Below are positions 62,619-64,000 of a DNA stretch of 64,000 nucleotides, one piece after another. The notes below the pieces were generated by a model that saw only the letters and a list, made by a program, of their open reading frames with translations, was not told the DNA's origin and did not search any database. This DNA comes from Streptomyces sp. CB02959 (lineage in GTDB: Bacteria > Actinomycetota > Actinomycetes > Streptomycetales > Streptomycetaceae): assembly GCF_002803155.1 (NCBI RefSeq), contig NZ_NNBP01000007.1, positions 273,535 to 337,534 on the forward strand. The letters run 5' to 3'. The number at the start of each line of letters is the position of its first letter. Position 1 is the first letter of the stretch. The position numbers were made by a program, and so were the translations under genes.

Positions 62619-63962
62619 TCAGAACAGTGCCAGGCCCTCGCCGTTGGTGTCCGCGATGACTGGCCGGGACTGGGCAGGGAGGCCGTCCAAGCGGTCAGGG
62701 CCGGCCGCGGCGGCCACGGCAGGGGCCGTCTCGGCCAACCAGACGCGAAACCGCTCGGCGGCTTCGCGGTAGGGGACTCGGGCCAGGACACGGTGCTCGC
62801 CGGAGGGGCAGAAGTCGACGGCGACAGTGAGCAGGCAGGAACGGGGCGCCTGCTGACTGCCCGTCCAGGACACGCGCAGGACACCGCAGGGCTGGCGCCC
62901 GCGGGGGGCGCGGTGGGTGGGGCGCAGCGATCGGCAGGCTGTGTGGGCGGTCCATGCGGCGAGGTGGGGCAGGGGCAGGGTGGTGCGTGTGCGGCAGCCG
63001 GGGCAGCGGTGCCAGTGGTGGAGCCAGTCGTCGGTGTCGGTGTGGAAGAGGCGTGTGTAGCGGTTCGCCACGCGGATGTCGTTGCTGTACAGGTGGTCGG
63101 GGCGTTCCCGTGTGTTGCAGGACTGGCAGAGGGGGGCGCGGGCGTAGTCGTGTTCGTGGCAGTGGTCGAGGACGGTGGCGGGCGCAGTGCGGCAGACGGC
63201 GCACGCCCACCCGGCCACCCTGCGGGAGGTACTGGGCTTCCTGCTGAGCACCGAGTACAGCTGGCCTTGCAGCTCTCCGTTGTACGGGCGCGGTGGGGCG
63301 GTGGGGCCCTGCGGGCTCGTCGTCTGCCGATCGTCGGCGTCTCGGGCCTGCCGGGGGCGGGAGGGCGGCTCGGTGACGGCTGCGCTTGCCCGGTGGGTCC
63401 GCGCGGCTTGCACCCACTGCGTTTCGGCGTGCTCGGCCGCGTCCAGCAGCCTGACCACGGCGCGCGGCAGCCACCACGTCCGCTGCGTCCCGTCGCGGGT
63501 CTGCGCCACGAGTATCCGCCGCCAGTCGATCCCCGCCAGGTGGTACGGCCGGCCGACTTCACGTCGTGCTGCCCGCTCGGGGCCGCCCAGCTCCTGCAGT
63601 TCCCCCGTGATGCGCTGGCGCCAACGCAGCGGCGATTCCTCGTTGCACTCCTGCCTCGGCGCCCCACGAAACGGACCGATGCGGACCAGGTCCCGCCGAT
63701 CCATCCCCACCGCGTTCAGTTCCGCGGCCGCCCGGCGCACCTCAGCCTCCGGAACACTCCACTGACCGCCGCTCGCTCTCACCGTCGCCACCACATGGCC
63801 GCCGAGCAGGACGTACCCCACCCGGGCATGGGCAGGAGAGCAGGTGAGTGCCCCAGAAGCCGTCGGCACAGCACCGTCGGCCGTCAAATCGACCCACAGA
63901 GCGTCCGCGGCATCCAGGGTGATCAGGCCGTCCGCGCGACCGGGCATGACACGCTCTGACAT
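62619..63962 (-). CDS. Endonuclease VII-type (His-Me finger) protein
   Basis: 447 residues from ATG 63962. The second third holds an endonuclease VII-like domain: ACAVCRTAPATVLDHCHEHD with Zn Cys pair and catalytic DHCH, ARAPLCQSCNTRERPDHLYS closing the zinc site, and a second Cys pair RCPGCRTRTTLP. The N-terminal part and the region around RTWWLPRAVVRLLDAAEHAE may bind DNA. Proteins of this kind are phage Holliday-junction or HNH endonucleases; in streptomycetes they are often on mobile elements. The role here is unknown. Confidence 0.75.
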   Translation of the reverse strand: MSERVMPGRADGLITLDAADALWVDLTADGAVPTASGALTCSPAHARVGYVLLGGHVVATVRASGGQWSVPEAEVRRAAAELNAVGMDRRDLVRIGPFRGAPRQECNEESPLRWRQRITGELQELGGPERAARREVGRPYHLAGIDWRRILVAQTRDGTQRTWWLPRAVVRLLDAAEHAETQWVQAARTHRASAAVTEPPSRPRQARDADDRQTTSPQGPTAPPRPYNGELQGQLYSVLSRKPSTSRRVAGWACAVCRTAPATVLDHCHEHDYARAPLCQSCNTRERPDHLYSNDIRVANRYTRLFHTDTDDWLHHWHRCPGCRTRTTLPLPHLAAWTAHTACRSLRPTHRAPRGRQPCGVLRVSWTGSQQAPRSCLLTVAVDFCPSGEHRVLARVPYREAAERFRVWLAETAPAVAAAAGPDRLDGLPAQSRPVIADTNGEGLALF

Positions 63963-64000
63963 ACCGACAGGCTAACGGCCCGCAACGCGTCAACGGGCCT

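Overview
The window is very GC-rich, with strong third-position G/C bias, AGGAGG-type ribosome binding sites, many GTG starts and rare TTA codons. Gene content (PucR, HxlR, YheO-type and LAL regulators, ferredoxin/P450 operon, TAP-like secreted hydrolases, IS110 and ISAs1 elements) points to Streptomyces or a close relative. No rRNA, convincing tRNA or CRISPR array is visible. Broken genes and transposase scraps are dense between about 1 and 37 kb and again at 48-50 and 61-62.6 kb, as expected of a recombining accessory region or chromosome arm. The 51-61 kb stretch is by contrast compact and intact.

Region by region. 0-18 kb: small-molecule and stress genes (tautomerase, PIG-L deacetylase, Lcp/MpaB-type oxygenase, two SnoaL-like proteins, an HxlR-controlled NmrA/deacetylase pair, a TetR-controlled DUF1772 membrane protein, an ABM monooxygenase and a DUF4267 membrane protein). 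These are interspersed with a truncated MarR, a beheaded LysR, a nonsense-mutated VOC gene, a frameshifted integrase, and ISAs1, Tn3-family and IS110 remnants. 17.9-19.4 kb: two genes that both lost their 5' ends at one junction. 19.6-30.2 kb: two TAP-like secreted alpha/beta hydrolases, a ferredoxin/ferredoxin-reductase/P450 operon, a lipoprotein M60 metallopeptidase and a two-component system. One identical 17-bp direct-repeat motif lies upstream of the response regulator/hydrolase pair and upstream of the peptidase, suggesting a local regulon. 30.4-33.2 kb: a translationally coupled regulator/aminotransferase/ornithine-cyclodeaminase operon, with a four-half-site operator next to the regulator start. 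34.6-36 kb: an aldehyde dehydrogenase.

37.4-47.8 kb is a defence island. It holds a complete type I Wadjet operon (jetABCD: DUF3375, DUF4194, SMC-like ATPase, DUF3322/DUF2220 Toprim nuclease), then a DUF5131 three-cysteine protein with its TcmP partner, and a convergent CoiA-like nuclease. A repeated terminator-plus-74-bp sequence (about 91% identical over the 74 bp) lies in direct orientation on both sides of the island, at 36.76-36.94 and 49.39-49.52 kb. A frameshifted IS110 sits just inside the right copy.

50.3-61.3 kb carries methylthioadenosine phosphorylase, a block of membrane and soluble glycosyltransferases with a methyltransferase, a second two-component system, a nucleotide-sugar epimerase, a cytochrome b/sulfite-oxidase-like fusion with a small membrane partner, and a polytopic membrane protein. 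The right edge has a truncated secreted Cys-rich protein, IS110 and IS1182-like scraps and an endonuclease VII-type HNH protein.
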